A stretch of 64,000 bases of DNA from Chroogloeocystis siderophila 5.2 s.c.1 (lineage in GTDB: Bacteria > Cyanobacteriota > Cyanobacteriia > Cyanobacteriales > Chroococcidiopsidaceae): NCBI RefSeq assembly GCF_001904655.1, contig NZ_MRCC01000014.1, positions 89,791 through 153,790 of the forward strand, written 5' to 3'. Every line of letters starts with the position of its first letter. Position 1 is the first letter of the stretch. Positions 1 to 9,549 of this stretch are shown here, piece by piece. The notes beneath the pieces are model-generated. The model did not search any database. It was not told the origin of the DNA and worked only from the letters and a program-made list of their open reading frames with translations. The position numbers and the translations under genes were made by a program.

Positions 1-2342
1 GCATCGAGATAGCATTGCAGCGCTTCTCGACTGCTGTGCGAAATATAATCCCAAAAACCATATATTCTAGCAAACAACAGTAATTGTTTCACATGAGTTT
101 GCCAATTGCAGTGGCGATCAATGCGCTGAATCGCGCGATCAGAAATCGTTTGCCACAATTGGGGATTTGCATCGCATTGGTTGAGAAAATTTAAAATTTT
201 CCAGGTGGTGTCATCAAAGTTGGTGGGGTTGATGTAAAAACCGTTATCGCCATCTTGAATAATTTCGGCAATACCGCCAAATTCAGTAGCAAAGACAGGT
301 AAGCCTGATCGCATCGCTTCGAGAACACTGCGCCCAAATGCCTCAAAGCGCGCAAAGTTGATAAAAATACCACGCTTGTCTGCGATCACGCGATAAACTT
401 CGCTCATCTCGTCACTCTGAAGTTGCATCCCAATCCAGCGAATTTGTCCTGCGAGTTGATATTGCGCAATCAGCGCATGAAGTTTTTCGATTTCTCGTGC
501 TTCTTCAGGAGTACTTGCTTCGGTAACGTGCTGTTTATTTGTAATCAAAATCAAATTGCAGCGATTGCGCAGTGTTGGCGACTGCCCAAACCAGGCAATT
601 AATCCTGTTTGGTTGTTCGTTTGACTAATCGAACCGACGGCGAGAATCGGGCATTTTTCCGCGTCGTCTAAGGTTCCAAAAATCGCAGCGTCTTGGCGAT
701 GAAACAGCAGATCGCGCACGCGATCGCGTTGATGTCGTGATTCGGTTTGGAAGTAGGGATAGTAGCGCAACTCATTGATACCAGGTGGAACGACATTGAA
801 TCGAGGGCTAAATAAATTGATACCATCTACCACATGGTAAAGCTGCGGCATTGTAAAACATTTGTAAGATTCGTACTGACCGATCGCATCTGGAGTGCCC
901 ACGATTTCTTGATACGACGAAGCAATAACGAAATCTGCCGCGTTCATACTAATCAGATCTGCCGTAAATTGCGCTGAGAAATGGTAGTGTGGCTCAAATT
1001 CTTGCCAGTAGAGATCGCTAAACAAGTATCTCGATTTTTCTAACGAATGCGCAATATTGCATTGAATTGCATTGAATTGGCGCGCAAGGAGAAATGATAC
1101 CAAGTTGCCATCGCTATAATGACCAATGACGAGATGGGGATTTCCGCCGAAATGTCTGACAAGTTGCGGTGCAGCATCAAGGGCGAAAGATTCGAGATAA
1201 GGCCAAATTTCAAACTTCGAGATCCAGTTTTGCGTCACATTCGGGTTAAACTCCCGAAACGGGACGCGCAAAATCCAACCGTTTTCTGTACCTTCGAGTT
1301 TTTCAATGCGTTGATTGCAATAAGTTCCTTCGCAGTTGGGAATGAGCCGCGTCAAAATTGTAACCTGCGGTTGAATACCCAGCCATGCAAGTCCTGCTTG
1401 TTGAACATCTGCTTGCAGTTGTTGTTCTAGGTGTCGTGCTTGTTCTAGAACATAAATAACTTGCCCCATCGTTTCAGCGCGTCCCAGAACTTCTTCTTGC
1501 CCTACCCAACCGTGAATGGATACCAGCACAACGCGCAAAAAGGCAGGAATCCGCGATACAAAGGCTTCGAGTAAAGCCGGCGATGGAGTCGTCAAGAGGC
1601 GTTCAAGCAATTCAAGCGTTTCGTAAACTCGTCCGGCGGTATTGCCCCACCCTGGTTCAAAACCTAATTCCTGCAAAGCAGGGTGTAGCGTAGTATAAGG
1701 CGTATCTGATGGATATTGACTTACTTTTTTCAAGGCTTGCGCCACTGACTCATGCAGTTGCATTCTTGATGAAATGCGATCGCCAATCAACAACGGAATA
1801 CCATCAAATTCTTGGCGCTGTAAAACTCGAAACAGTGCTTGTACCCAATAGTCAGGATTTGCCGATAGTTGATCGCATAAATAATGATTGAGAAATGTTA
1901 ACCCCTGACCAATGTTTCGCGGGTCATCAATGCTGGGCGTGTCGCGATGAAATGGTTGAAAGTTAATTTTCAGAATTTGCGAATGTTCGCTGTGGACAAA
2001 GCGATCGCGGACATCAAGCAGCGCGCGTACCGAAACAGGTTTAAACTGTGATAAATCAGCACTCAACCACCAACTTTCTTGACTAGCAATGCGCGTGCGT
2101 AGCATCAACCAAATAGCGCCGTCTTCTAAGAGCATCTCATGAATCGCATGGATGAGTTCGCCAATGGCTGATGAGCGAAAGAAATAAACGGGTTTTTCTT
2201 GTTCCTGGCAATAGTTGGCAAAGGCATGGAGAATTTCATTTCTCAGCAGATATACCCGATCAATCGCAGATAATTGCTCAATAAACTGCTGAAAATCCTT
2301 TTTCTCTTCACTCTCTAAAACTGCCCGAATTAACGTTTCCAT
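1..2342 (-). CDS. susA: sucrose synthase, 3' end beyond the window
   Basis: Reversibly converts sucrose and UDP or ADP to fructose and a nucleotide sugar in the cytoplasm. The frame opens with ATG at 2342-2340 and runs without a stop to the window edge, giving 780 visible residues of an enzyme that is usually about 800, so only a short C-terminal tail is missing. The N-terminal part is the sucrose-synthase regulatory region. The GT-B fold follows, with GHYSDGN around residues 405-415 and the family-4 nucleotide-sugar motif FEAFGRSVLEAM (E-x7-E) around residues 665-676. No frameshift was seen when I read it through. Its only neighbour inside the window is decayed DNA, so no operon can be inferred. 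Sucrose-phosphate synthase is less likely because the long N-terminal region and GHYSDGN are sucrose-synthase features. Confidence 0.93.
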   Translation of the reverse strand, partial: METLIRAVLESEEKKDFQQFIEQLSAIDRVYLLRNEILHAFANYCQEQEKPVYFFRSSAIGELIHAIHEMLLEDGAIWLMLRTRIASQESWWLSADLSQFKPVSVRALLDVRDRFVHSEHSQILKINFQPFHRDTPSIDDPRNIGQGLTFLNHYLCDQLSANPDYWVQALFRVLQRQEFDGIPLLIGDRISSRMQLHESVAQALKKVSQYPSDTPYTTLHPALQELGFEPGWGNTAGRVYETLELLERLLTTPSPALLEAFVSRIPAFLRVVLVSIHGWVGQEEVLGRAETMGQVIYVLEQARHLEQQLQADVQQAGLAWLGIQPQVTILTRLIPNCEGTYCNQRIEKLEGTENGWILRVPFREFNPNVTQNWISKFEIWPYLESFALDAAPQLVRHFGGNPHLVIGHYSDGNLVSFLLARQFNAIQCNIAHSLEKSRYLFSDLYWQEFEPHYHFSAQFTADLISMNAADFVIASSYQEIVGTPDAIGQYESYKCFTMPQLYHVVDGINLFSPRFNVVPPGINELRYYPYFQTESRHQRDRVRDLLFHRQDAAIFGTLDDAEKCPILAVGSISQTNNQTGLIAWFGQSPTLRNRCNLILITNKQHVTEASTPEEAREIEKLHALIAQYQLAGQIRWIGMQLQSDEMSEVYRVIADKRGIFINFARFEAFGRSVLEAMRSGLPVFATEFGGIAEIIQDGDNGFYINPTNFDDTTWKILNFLNQCDANPQLWQTISDRAIQRIDRHCNWQTHVKQLLLFARIYGFWDYISHSSREALQCYLD

Positions 2343-2924
2343 AATCGACTCCTGGCAATTGCCCATCGCTAGCGCAGAGTCAGGACATAAACTTATCTGC
2401 ACAAAGCAGTTTGACTATGACATGAATTCTCAATTGAGAAGCATTATCTTCATCAACGTTGAGCGTCAACTTGAATTTTGCCTCTTTATATTTGAAAGCT
2501 ACTGTCATACCTCCCTTGATCAAATAGCGACGTGACTGGAAGTGACCTAATTATGCCTCCTTGAAAGCAGGATATACCACAAACTAAGGGTGTAGATTCG
2601 TGTGGTATTCTTAATTTCTTTCTATAAATAAGCTTAGTGAATAAATTCGCGGCTAAACAAATTTTGAAACTCTGACTTTCAAGTGTGCGTAGGTACACTT
2701 TGTCTAGGTAGCCCCGAAGGAAGTTGGAGGGCATCTAAGATTTACACCCAATCGATATTTTGCCCTGCCCAAAAATGAGCGATCGCCGACACTGAAACAT
2801 AACCGTCCAACTGCTATAACTCTCAAGCAGCGATGCGTGTTATCACTCATTTCCGATTTGCCATAGCACATCGAGCATAACTGCGATACGATCGCATATC
2901 TGAGGCATTCCGGTGACTAGGGTA
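2343..2924. other. gene-poor stretch with a dispersed repeat
   Basis: About 580 bases between the sucrose synthase start and the MHYT remnant. An 82-codon frame on the minus strand (2486-2734) overlaps repeat sequence and looks like no known protein, so I do not call it. The recognisable content is the hairpin repeat listed separately at 2641-2730. The promoter of sucrose synthase presumably lies just above 2342, but I could not identify its boxes with confidence. Confidence 0.5.
2641..2730 (+). repeat. dispersed hairpin repeat, copy 1
   Basis: Begins with AAATTCGCGGCTAAACAAA, contains the hairpin AGTGTGC-GTAG-GTACACT (one G-T pair in the stem) followed by TTTGT, and ends in the module TAGCCCCGAAGG. 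The same modules in the same order occur at 25381-25484, and parts of them at 21126-21220, 28497-28555, 37988-38040 and 54121-54220. Confidence 0.75.
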
Positions 2925-3833
2925 ATGACAACAACACTCACCCTAATAGCGACTTATGATGTTCGCTTAGTTACCCTTTCGGTAGTTATTGCGCTCTTTG
3001 GTTCTTAAATTGCTTTAGATCTAGCAGGACAAATTGCCTCGGCGCAAGGATGGGCAAAAAAATTATGGCTTATTGGCGGTACAGTTTGTTTAGTTATGAG
3101 CATCTGGGCAATGCACTTTATTGCGATGCTTGCTTACCAGTTACCAATGCCAGCAGTGTATGACTTGACGATTGTCTTTGTCTCGATGGCGATCGCAATT
3201 ACGGGTGCGGGTACTGGATTATTTATTATTACCAATAAATAAGCAACCTCTGCAATGGTTCTCTTTACCAGCAGGCGCATTGTTTGTGGGGTTAGGAATT
3301 GTTGGTTTGCACTTGACTGCGATGGCGTCGATGCGCGTTGCTGCTGTTCCAGTGTACAGTCCACAACTGATGATGCTTGCTGCTACTACGGCTGTCGCGT
3401 GTTCGGGTAGTGCTTTATGGTTAGAATTTCACCCTTGGACGATACAGGCGATCGCTTCTAGTATCCGTAAAATCGGCAGTACATTTCTCCTCCTCGCAAC
3501 GGCAATTTTAGGAATGCACTACATTGCGATGATTGCTGTTAACTTCCAGCCCAATACGCAAATAACAGCACAAACTTTTTATGATCGCGCTTCCGATTTA
3601 TTACGCGATGCTGATATTGCTATGTATCGCGCAAAAACGCATGGTAATTAAAGCGCGCTACGAGATTTTTAACACTGAGATGCATGTGCAAGCAATGGCA
3701 CGCTTGCAATTAGAAAATGATTTGCGCCGCGCCATAGAACGAACGTCAAGAGTTTCAACTTTACTATCAACCGATTGTATCGCTCAACAGCGGTAGAATA
3801 GCTAGCTTTGAAGCTTTACTCCCACATTGGTAG
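2925..3833 (+). pseudogene. MHYT-GGDEF-EAL signalling protein remnant
   Basis: The intact ancestor would be a membrane sensor making or degrading cyclic di-GMP. From ATG 2925 the translation is an MHYT sensor domain, with an in-frame TAA near 3006, the block AMHFIAM, then a stop at 3239-3241. A second frame (about 3240-3650) continues with GLHLTAM and GMHYIAM, then jumps straight to DLLRDADIAMYRAK, the last part of a GGDEF domain. The GGDEF catalytic core is therefore deleted. After another shift the reading gives RYEIFN and the start of an EAL domain (EFQLYYQPIVSLNSG), ending at TAG 3831-3833. A stop, at least two frameshifts and a large internal deletion make it non-functional. The family match is from remembered motif patterns. 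Confidence 0.85.
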
Positions 3834-3840
3834 CAGCTTA

Positions 3841-4461
3841 TTAAAGCTTTGAAAACCGGCTAGCTGCAACAATTTGTTCTACAGTCAGGTTTATCTCTGG
3901 AAAAGTTGGCGAGATAATTCTATCTGCACCTTTAAAAGCTTGTGTTTGATACTTATTATCGATTAACTGGTGAATAAAAACAGTAGGTACTTTCGGCGAA
4001 CCTAAGATTGTGCGAGAAGCGATCGCTAAATAATCAACAATCCAGTATTCAAAAATTCCTAACCGCTGATACTCATCATACTTATCAACATAATCATCTT
4101 CCCAATTTGTAGAAATAACTTCTACCGCAAGTTGACTCGGTTCCGTCACCGCACCGTAAGTCGATACATTACTGTTCCATAATGTACTAGAAACAACCCC
4201 AACATCAGGGTTTCTTCCTTGTTCCTTCCCAGATGCTGTAACAGTTCGGATTATGATATCTTTATCAAAAATGTAATCGAGTTTTAATCGCTCAATTTCT
4301 CGATCCATGCTTTTAACGAGGTATCATGCTACATTTTTGTGCGCCCTCGTCGGTTCCACCTGAACAATTTCTCCATCCACCAGTTCAAAGATACCTTTAC
4401 CGTCTGGGTACTGTTCAAGAAATTCGATGAAACTCAATTTTTTTACTGTGGTGATATTCAT
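3841..4461 (-). pseudogene. Uma2 (DUF820) protein with in-frame TGA
   Basis: Uma2 proteins have a restriction-endonuclease-like fold and are abundant in cyanobacteria; their role is unknown. ATG at 4461 opens a frame that reads FELVDGEIVQVEPTRAHKNVA, hits TGA at 4326-4324, and continues in the same frame through YLVKSMDREIERLKLDY to the normal C terminus at 3841. The total is 207 codons, the usual family length. Relatives commonly have arginine where the stop sits, so a single CGA to TGA change explains it. Conserved acidic and lysine positions (PDVGV, AVEVIS) remain downstream. An ATG at 4308 could restart translation of a 155-residue fragment lacking the N-terminal quarter. Confidence 0.85.
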
Positions 4462-4511
4462 ACGATTTGAGAATTGCGATTTTGATCGCGTATCAGGTAA
4501 AGATTTGGTAT

Positions 4512-5006
4512 TTAGTCACGACTAACTTTGCTACTCCAAAAATCCTGTAGCATCGAATCATCAACAACGTAGGCTGAATCACCATCGCGGATCGCACGTT
4601 TCCCCAACCGAGGAAAAATACCGATATCACAATCTTTTTTTTCACCACCCATGAGATAAACAAGATCTTCACTAAAAGGATTGCGGAGATGGTGTGGTTG
4701 TTGCGGTAACCCAAAGCCCATAAAGTCACCTGCTGCGACTTCGTATTCACTATCACCAATTTCTGCAATAGCTTTCCCCGCGAGGATATAAATCCATTCT
4801 TCCTCGTGATGATGCAAATGATAAATAAATGATTCCTTACCTGGTGGGACGCGCGCGATCGTCACTGCAATACGCTCAAGTCCAACTATACGACTGAGTG
4901 TCCGCATATAAAGTTCTGAATTTGGGTTGAGTGGGTGGTGAAATTCAATCTCATCCATCGAGTGAATCTCTGATGCTTTGAGTAAAGAAGGTGGTTGCTG
5001 CTCCAT
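4512..5006 (-). CDS. cupin-domain protein
   Basis: A single-domain cupin of about 164 residues. The core reads HLHHHEEEWIYILAG followed by PHHLRNPF, giving the clustered His/Glu metal ligands of cupin motif 1 and the His of motif 2. The substrate is not evident; similar proteins bind a metal and a small molecule. I prefer ATG 5006 because AGAAGAG lies just ahead of it; an upstream in-frame ATG at 5033 would add nine residues. It lies head-to-head with the kinase at 5123, so the two share a short intergenic region. Confidence 0.75.
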   Translation of the reverse strand: MEQQPPSLLKASEIHSMDEIEFHHPLNPNSELYMRTLSRIVGLERIAVTIARVPPGKESFIYHLHHHEEEWIYILAGKAIAEIGDSEYEVAAGDFMGFGLPQQPHHLRNPFSEDLVYLMGGEKKDCDIGIFPRLGKRAIRDGDSAYVVDDSMLQDFWSSKVSRD

Positions 5007-5122
5007 AATGACTCTTCTCATAATTTGATTCAATGATTTAAGCTACTCACAATCTTGGCACAAATAAGCTGAGCGTAACTGTGACTACATTAGAGAAGGG
5101 GGTTTTGAGGAATTGTGATTTC

Positions 5123-6277
5123 ATGCTGCATTGCGGACAAATTTTACAAGGGCGCTATCAACTGCAAGAAAAACTCAAAGATTCGCTACTCAAGCAAACT
5201 TGGCTAGCAGTCGATCTGGCGACACAACCAACAACGTTTGTAGTGATTAAACTACTAACTTTTACTAATGCTACAGGGTGGGAGGAGTTAAAACTATTTG
5301 AACGTCAAGCCCAGGTACTCAAGCAGTTAAATTATCCACAAATTCCACTCTATCAAGACGAATTTTGGCTAGAAGCGCAGCCTGCTTATTATGTTCTCGT
5401 TCAAGAATACATTCCTGGTAGATCGCTTGAACAGTTACAACAATGTTGGAGTGAAGCACAAATTCACCAAATTGCGAAACAGGTATTAGATATCCTTGTA
5501 TACCTCCACGATTTACATCCGCCAGTCATCCATCGTGACATCAAACCGAGTAATTTAATTTGGGGTGATAACGATAAAGTTTATTTAGTTGATTTTGGTG
5601 GAGTTCAAGATCAAACTGTATCGCCAGGCGCAACATTTACAGTAGTCGGAACTTATGGTTATACACCATTAGAACAATTTGGCGGTAAAGCTGTTGCAGC
5701 ATCGGATTTGTATGCTTTGGGTGCAACTTTAATTCATTTACTCACTGGCATCCTACCCGCAGACTTGCCGCAACACAACTTACAATTGCAATTTGCAGAA
5801 TTAGTCAATTGTAGTCCGAGTCTAGTGAGTTGGTTGCAGAAAATGACCGAACCCGCATTAGAAAAGCGATTTGGTTGTGCACGTCAAGCGCTAGCTGCTT
5901 TAGAATCTGGAATCGTGCTTGATGCAACTTTGGTAAATAACTCTGGTAAGGGTGGTTTATTTAATGCATCGATCGCCGTACCCGCAGAAATTCAAGGTTG
6001 GAACTGGGGCGCTTTTTTACTTGCACCATTTTGGTTAGTCGCGAATCGCGTGTGGATTGGGGTATTATCCTGGGTTCCCATCATGGGATTTTGGATGGCG
6101 ATCGCGCTTGGTGTTAAAGGTAACGAGTGGGCGTGGAAAAGTCGCCGATGGGAAAGTATTGAACACTTCCAAAAGTCTCAAAAACGCTGGGCGATCGCTG
6201 GAATTACTGTGGGAATTGCCATTAATCTTATCGTTTGGCACTTGGGAGTATTGTTTTTACTTTCAACTCTTTTTTAA
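5123..6277 (+). CDS. Ser/Thr protein kinase with C-terminal membrane domain
   Basis: An about 384-residue Hanks-type kinase. The ATP-binding lysine is K43 (VVIKLL), the catalytic loop HRDIKPSN is near residue 137, and DFG is near residue 157, followed by GTYGYTPLEQFGG and the SDLYALG motif, so the active site looks complete. After the kinase domain (about residues 5-265) a C-terminal region has two or three hydrophobic segments around GNEWAWKSRRW, resembling DUF2628-type membrane domains, which should tether it to the inner membrane. The start MLHCGQILQGRYQL is the usual one for this cyanobacterial group; a GTG at 5081 would add 14 residues. Targets are unknown. Confidence 0.85.
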   Translation: MLHCGQILQGRYQLQEKLKDSLLKQTWLAVDLATQPTTFVVIKLLTFTNATGWEELKLFERQAQVLKQLNYPQIPLYQDEFWLEAQPAYYVLVQEYIPGRSLEQLQQCWSEAQIHQIAKQVLDILVYLHDLHPPVIHRDIKPSNLIWGDNDKVYLVDFGGVQDQTVSPGATFTVVGTYGYTPLEQFGGKAVAASDLYALGATLIHLLTGILPADLPQHNLQLQFAELVNCSPSLVSWLQKMTEPALEKRFGCARQALAALESGIVLDATLVNNSGKGGLFNASIAVPAEIQGWNWGAFLLAPFWLVANRVWIGVLSWVPIMGFWMAIALGVKGNEWAWKSRRWESIEHFQKSQKRWAIAGITVGIAINLIVWHLGVLFLLSTLF

Positions 6278-6328
6278 AAATGGTAATGGGTAATTACTGG
6301 TGTTTGTTTGATGATGGACGAGCCGAGT

Positions 6329-7039
6329 TTAAATTTTCAACTCAGCTAATCCTAAATACTCAATACCTGCGGGGGTAATTTTGAAGCGACATGGTAGTAT
6401 TTTTAATCCCAATGCGATCGCTGCACGCAATAATTGACCATAAATTGGATCGGCACTATCTCCAGGTGCAAATGTGGTACAATCACCGCGATTGATAAAG
6501 TACAACATCACCGCATCGCTTGCTGGTATTAATGCGGTAAGTTCGCGTAAATGTTTTTGTCCGCGTGTTGTTTCGGTATCAGGAAATAACGCGGTACGCC
6601 CGTCAACCCAAGTTGTGCTTTTGACTTCGATGTATGTTGTGCGATCGCCATCTAAAACAAAATCTACTCGACTTTTTTTATCTGTACCATAGGGAACTTC
6701 AAAACGAATGTTGTTGTAACTTCCCAAAGGCAACAAGTTTTCTTCTAACGCTAGCTTGACAATGCGATTCGGTAAACTTGTATTTACACCTACCCAAGTC
6801 GGTTCATTGTCATTCACCAGAATCATTTCCCAGGTGTACTTCAGCGATCGCTTTGGATTGTCACTATAAGTCACCTGTACAGCACTATCAGGTTGACAAA
6901 TTCCTGTCATAGGTCCAGTATTCGGACAATGTGCTGTCACAACTTCCCCAGACGCCAACTGCACATCTGCAAAAAACCGCTTATAGCGTTTGAGAAGAAC
7001 ACCAGGATACAACGTTGGGTAGTGGTAAAGAATCATCAA
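6329..7039 (-). CDS. sfsA: SfsA family DNA/RNA nuclease-like protein
   Basis: A 236-residue protein of the sugar fermentation stimulation family, first noted in E. coli as a maltose-metabolism activator and carrying a PD-(D/E)XK nuclease-like fold. Visible features are the N-terminal OB-like part (VLLKRYKRFFADVQL, HCPNTGPMTG) and the nuclease-like core with SRVDFVLDG and YIEVKSTTW, where D and E-x-K form the expected metal-binding set. Length is normal for the family. It is convergent with the upstream kinase gene and lies just downstream of a small cupin gene on the same strand. In vivo function in cyanobacteria is not known. Confidence 0.92.
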   Translation of the reverse strand: MMILYHYPTLYPGVLLKRYKRFFADVQLASGEVVTAHCPNTGPMTGICQPDSAVQVTYSDNPKRSLKYTWEMILVNDNEPTWVGVNTSLPNRIVKLALEENLLPLGSYNNIRFEVPYGTDKKSRVDFVLDGDRTTYIEVKSTTWVDGRTALFPDTETTRGQKHLRELTALIPASDAVMLYFINRGDCTTFAPGDSADPIYGQLLRAAIALGLKILPCRFKITPAGIEYLGLAELKI

Positions 7040-7097
7040 TCAAGCAAAAGCAATGTTACTACTGTAACAGCGTTGGTTCAATCAATTTCCTGTATTC

Positions 7098-7556
7098 CTA
7101 GGCGATCGCCCGATTTGCTTGTGCATCCATTGCCAAAACGGCCATTGCCGCATCAATATTATACGGACATGGTGGTTTGTGTGGTTTATAGTCTTTTTCG
7201 CTCGTTGCGCGATGGCGTAATACCGCATTGACTAATACACATGGTTCTGGAGATAAATTAATTGCTCCATGCAACACTCCTGGGGGAATTTTTACTACTG
7301 TAGGTTTGCGATCGCTCAAGGGTATATATTGATAACGGCGATTCACCAACACCACTAACACAAAACTTCCTTTGACTACCAATAGTTGGTCTGTTTGTGT
7401 TTTATGAACAAAAAGATCGTCAATTGTGTTTGGTGGAATCTGTACCAGCATTGTCTCGTGACTTGATTGAGGGGTATAAAACTCAGTCATACCCCCCTTT
7501 ATTGCTGATAGCGGACGAATCTCTACACTCCTGACCGAACTCATACCAGCACCCAT
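7098..7556 (-). CDS. RmlC-like cupin protein
   Basis: About 152 residues with a cupin barrel pattern (VQIPPNTIDDLFVHKTQTDQLLVVKGSF and VVKIPPGVLHGAINLSPEP). It resembles dTDP-4-dehydrorhamnose 3,5-epimerase-related proteins in fold, but I see no dependable catalytic His-Asp pair, so the reaction is left open. The start at ATG 7556 is chosen over an upstream TTG; ATG 7544 is also possible. It lies about 60 bases upstream of sfsA on the same strand and could be co-transcribed with it. Confidence 0.65.
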   Translation of the reverse strand: MGAGMSSVRSVEIRPLSAIKGGMTEFYTPQSSHETMLVQIPPNTIDDLFVHKTQTDQLLVVKGSFVLVVLVNRRYQYIPLSDRKPTVVKIPPGVLHGAINLSPEPCVLVNAVLRHRATSEKDYKPHKPPCPYNIDAAMAVLAMDAQANRAIA

Positions 7557-7691
7557 AGATTTCAAGACCTAGCTTCTAGTCTAAGCCACCTTTTTATAAA
7601 AAGTTGTTACAAATGAACAAAAATACCCAAAATATGATATGGAAATAGTGTTAGCAAAAAGCTCATTGCTAATTGCTAACAGAAGAAATTA

Positions 7692-9278
7692 CTAATTGAT
7701 CGACACAGTCAAACTTCTGGGATCGCCAAAATTACCGTTGAGAATGACACCGCGTTTATTTGCATAAAGGTGACGCAGAATTTTGTAAATTGTCTCAACT
7801 TGGTCAGTTGCTTGGGCTTTTTCTGCGAGTTCAGCGAGGGAAATCGAACGGCTTTCATCTTCGAGAATTTGTAAGACACGTTTTTGTAAACCTAAAACCG
7901 CAGCAGCAGCTTTTTTCCCAGCCTCAACGCCTGGTTGATGGTAAGCATTGACATTAATTAGAGAACCATACAAACCAACAGCGCGCTCGTAAAGTGCAAT
8001 CAGGGCGCCTACAGTGCGTGGATTAACTTGTGGAATTGTGGCGGTAATCGAATCGCGGTGGTTATCGTATAAGGCTTGGCGCGTTCCTTGCAGGAATCCT
8101 GATAGATAATCACCGGATGTCGTTCCTGGTTCTAATTCAGGTGAAGATCCTTGGCGGTCTTCTAATACTTCTATAAAAGTGGCAAAGAAATTCGGCACAC
8201 CTTCGCGTAACTGTTGCACATAGGCGTGTTGATCGGTCGATCCTTTGTTGCCATATACCGCAATTCCTTGATTGACAACATTACCATCCAAGTCTTTTTC
8301 CTTACCGAGTGATTCCATCACCAGCTGTTGCAAGTAGCGGCTGAATAATAGTAAGCTGTCTTTGTAAGGTAGAAGCACCATGTCTTTTTCGCCGCGCCCG
8401 TTACCAGCGTAGTACCAACTCAATGCAAGTAAAGCCGCTGGATTGTTTTTAATATCGGGTACGCGCGTTGCATCATCCATTTCTTTGGCGCCAGCTAGCA
8501 TCGCTTGGATATTAATTCCCTGTAAAGCCGCAGGTAGCAACCCGACAGCAGACATTTCTGAGGTACGTCCGCCTACCCAATCGAACATGGGAAAGGTTGC
8601 TAACCATCTTTCCGATTGCGCAAGTTGATCTAATTTGCTATCAGGAGTGGTAATGGCGATCGCATAGTGAGAAAAATCTAAATTCTGCCCTGCATAAGTT
8701 CTTTTGACTTCGAGCATTCCGTTGCGTGGTTCTGGGGTTTCACCTGATTTAGAAATCACAATGACTAACGTGCTTGCTAGGCGATTGCGCAGGCGTGTCA
8801 AAACGCGGTCAATTCCCGCTGGATCAGTGTTGTCAATAAAATGAATTCCCAGTGGGGGAAAATCTGGGGAGAGGGCTTCGGCGACAAATTGCGGTCCCAA
8901 CGCCGAACCACCAATCCCAATTGAGAGAATATCGGTAAAGCGCGGGGCTTGTGGCGGATGAATCGCACCACTATGAATTTTGCGGGTAAAAGTTTCGATT
9001 TGTTCAATCGTTTGCGTAATATCGTGTTTGATTTCTGGCGTTGGGGCAAGATCCGGATTGCGCAACCAGTAATGACCTACCATGCGATCTTCGTCAGGAT
9101 TAGCGATCGCGCCTCCTTCTAAAGCTGCCATATCTTGAAACGCTTTTTCAAACTTCGGTTGCAATTGCGCGACAAACGCATCATCAAATCTCATGCGACT
9201 GACGTCTAAATAGAATTCTAAACCTTCGTGGTAATAAAGCCAGTCTTGGTAACGTTGCCACAGTGTTGCAGCATCCAT
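7692..9278 (-). CDS. pgi: glucose-6-phosphate isomerase
   Basis: Interconverts glucose 6-phosphate and fructose 6-phosphate in glycolysis, gluconeogenesis and the oxidative pentose phosphate route. The 528-residue protein has two SIS sugar-phosphate domains: the first with [18 protein letters not shown] and [12 protein letters not shown], the second with [17 protein letters not shown] and the catalytic-region motif [15 protein letters not shown]. Length and motifs match cyanobacterial Pgi. ATG 9278 ([13 protein letters not shown]) is preferred over a TTG two codons upstream. It stands alone, with the dispersed GGTCAGAGGTC-type repeat upstream. Confidence 0.96.
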   Translation of the reverse strand: MDAATLWQRYQDWLYYHEGLEFYLDVSRMRFDDAFVAQLQPKFEKAFQDMAALEGGAIANPDEDRMVGHYWLRNPDLAPTPEIKHDITQTIEQIETFTRKIHSGAIHPPQAPRFTDILSIGIGGSALGPQFVAEALSPDFPPLGIHFIDNTDPAGIDRVLTRLRNRLASTLVIVISKSGETPEPRNGMLEVKRTYAGQNLDFSHYAIAITTPDSKLDQLAQSERWLATFPMFDWVGGRTSEMSAVGLLPAALQGINIQAMLAGAKEMDDATRVPDIKNNPAALLALSWYYAGNGRGEKDMVLLPYKDSLLLFSRYLQQLVMESLGKEKDLDGNVVNQGIAVYGNKGSTDQHAYVQQLREGVPNFFATFIEVLEDRQGSSPELEPGTTSGDYLSGFLQGTRQALYDNHRDSITATIPQVNPRTVGALIALYERAVGLYGSLINVNAYHQPGVEAGKKAAAAVLGLQKRVLQILEDESRSISLAELAEKAQATDQVETIYKILRHLYANKRGVILNGNFGDPRSLTVSIN

Positions 9279-9404
9279 AGTCAATCTCTACTTACTCGTA
9301 TCATCACACCAGTTTAATTTAAGTGTTCCACGATAAACGTTCAGCCCTCTACAGTGGGATTGTTCTGTGCGATCAGCGATGTGCTGTAGAATTCTTTTTT
9401 AAAG

Positions 9405-9435
9405 AGGTCAGAGGTCGGATATCAGGGGTCAGGGG
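9405..9435. repeat. short dispersed repeat of the GGTCAGAGGTC/GGGGTCAGGG type
   Basis: A run of near-tandem GGTCAG/GGTC words between pgi and the livM-like gene. The reverse complement of the same word set occurs at about 41765-41805 upstream of the TPR gene, which marks it as a dispersed repeat and not a gene-specific signal. Confidence 0.5.
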
Positions 9436-9549
9436 GAAGAACTTGAACCGTAGCGGGAGGAATGCTGCTGAAGGCTTATTAAGCATCAATCTGATTTCTG
9501 ATCCCTGACTCATTTTAACATCAATACGCTGCAACGAACACTAACGTCT

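Noticed and set aside
2486..2734. 82-codon minus-strand frame in the gap after sucrose synthase
   Set aside because: It runs through the dispersed repeat and shows no family pattern or ribosome-binding site.
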